From positions 1-14,845 of the forward strand of contig CAIXAA010000899.1 of assembly GCA_903917305.1 (NCBI GenBank): 14,845 nucleotides of DNA, given 5' to 3'. This stretch comes from an uncultured Myxococcales bacterium (GTDB taxonomy: Bacteria; Myxococcota_A; UBA9042). The position numbers and the translations under genes are program-made. The stretch's first letter is position 1, and each line of letters begins with the position of its first letter. The notes beneath the pieces are model-generated. The model was not told the origin of the DNA. It did not search any database and saw only the letters and a list, made by a program, of their open reading frames with translations. Shown piece by piece: positions 14,353 through 14,845 of this stretch.

Positions 14353-14845
14353 GGAGCATCTCCCGTGGGCACCGGCGACAGGCGGCGGAGCGGGTCGGTC
14401 TCTTGCGCCGCAGGCTTGGCGGGCTGCGCCGTGCGCGCCGCCACGATCGCCGGGCGCTTGCCGAGGCGCTCCGCGAGGGCCGTCAGCCCCGGCAGCCCCT
14501 GCAGATCCAGGCCAAAACGCTCGAGGATGGTCAGCGGCAGCGCCAGGGCCAGGTCAGCGGTCGTCAGCGCGTCGCCGACCAGCCAGGTCCGGCCGCCGAG
14601 AATCTGCTCGAAAACCTGCAGCATCGTTCGGATCTTGCGCGTCTCGGTGCGGTACAGCTCGACGTTCCAGGTCTCCGCCGGACGCCCACCCAGCTCCCGC
14701 TCCAGGCGGATGAGCGGCTGCAGCAGGCCATCGGTCGCGAGCTCCTCGGCCATCGCGCAGCGCGCGCGCGGCAGCGCATCCGCGGGCAGCAGCGGCGCGC
14801 CCGGCTCGGTCGCGTCCAGGAACGCCATGATCGTGCTGGCACCGA
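14349..14845 (-). CDS. Glutathione S-transferase-like protein, 5' partial
   Basis: The frame is open to the right edge, with five in-frame codons ahead of the ATG at 14828. Those codons (GASTI) and AFLDATEP...LLPAD match the end of the thioredoxin fold and the start of the helical GST domain, so the true start lies outside the window. The GST C-terminal core is clear in RTWLVGDALTTADLALALPL, which holds the N-capping TTAD box. The last 30 residues are Ala/Pro-rich and extend past the usual end. GSTs conjugate glutathione to electrophiles or act as stringent-starvation-type regulators; the N-terminal active-site residue needed to tell them apart is not visible. It is the first seen gene of the four-gene minus-strand operon. 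Confidence 0.8.
   Translation of the reverse strand, partial: GASTIMAFLDATEPGAPLLPADALPRARCAMAEELATDGLLQPLIRLERELGGRPAETWNVELYRTETRKIRTMLQVFEQILGGRTWLVGDALTTADLALALPLTILERFGLDLQGLPGLTALAERLGKRPAIVAARTAQPAKPAAQETDPLRRLSPVPTGDAP

Noticed and set aside
12605..14713. 702-codon plus-strand frame opposite the phosphatase and PEGA-like genes
   Set aside because: It is antisense to three motif-supported, overlapping genes, with Arg/Ala/Pro-rich composition and no ribosome-binding site.

Overview
This is a GC-rich, gene-dense bacterial window. The phylum is suggested by a long surface protein of slime-mould-type CTDC cysteine repeats fused to a glycine-rich tail, a small cysteine-containing lipoprotein, a PEGA-like protein and a tandem-FHA protein. 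This mix is typical of Myxococcota (former Deltaproteobacteria); the assignment is inference. I saw no tRNA, rRNA, CRISPR array, insertion sequence or phage gene.

Layout. (1) 2-3241 (+): 3' part of a giant Cys-rich/Gly-rich exported protein that runs off the left edge. (2) 3252-3707 (-): small secreted cytochrome c with a good sigma70-like promoter. It is divergent from (3) a hotdog acyl-CoA thioesterase (3847-4302, +), followed by (4) a tiny Cys-rich lipoprotein (4382-4627, +). (5) 4624-6949 (-): a tandem-FHA, proline-rich protein followed by an orphan Dam-like (D12 class) adenine methyltransferase. (6) 7073-11111 (+): a pyrimidine operon led by signal peptidase I: lepB-pyrR-pyrB-pyrC'. Its dihydroorotase lacks the metal-binding histidines, so it is probably a non-catalytic partner of aspartate transcarbamoylase. 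A hairpin with a T tract sits between pyrR and pyrB. (7) 11133-11249 (-): possible 38-residue membrane peptide. (8) 11351-14845 (-): four tightly coupled genes, in transcription order a glutathione-S-transferase-like protein (cut by the right edge), an exported PEGA-like membrane protein, a dual-specificity phosphatase with a glucan-phosphatase-like active site, and a radical SAM protein with an unassigned C-terminal half.

How the genes work together. The pyr cluster is the clearest pathway unit: PyrR senses pyrimidine nucleotides, PyrB makes carbamoyl-aspartate, and PyrC' probably scaffolds PyrB. The best candidate for an undescribed system is the 11351-14845 operon, because its four start/stop junctions overlap or nearly touch and its members have no known joint function. 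The FHA/methyltransferase pair is a second, weaker candidate.

Limits. All family calls rest on motifs read by eye. No database search, alignment or structure prediction was run, and promoter and terminator calls are pattern matches only.
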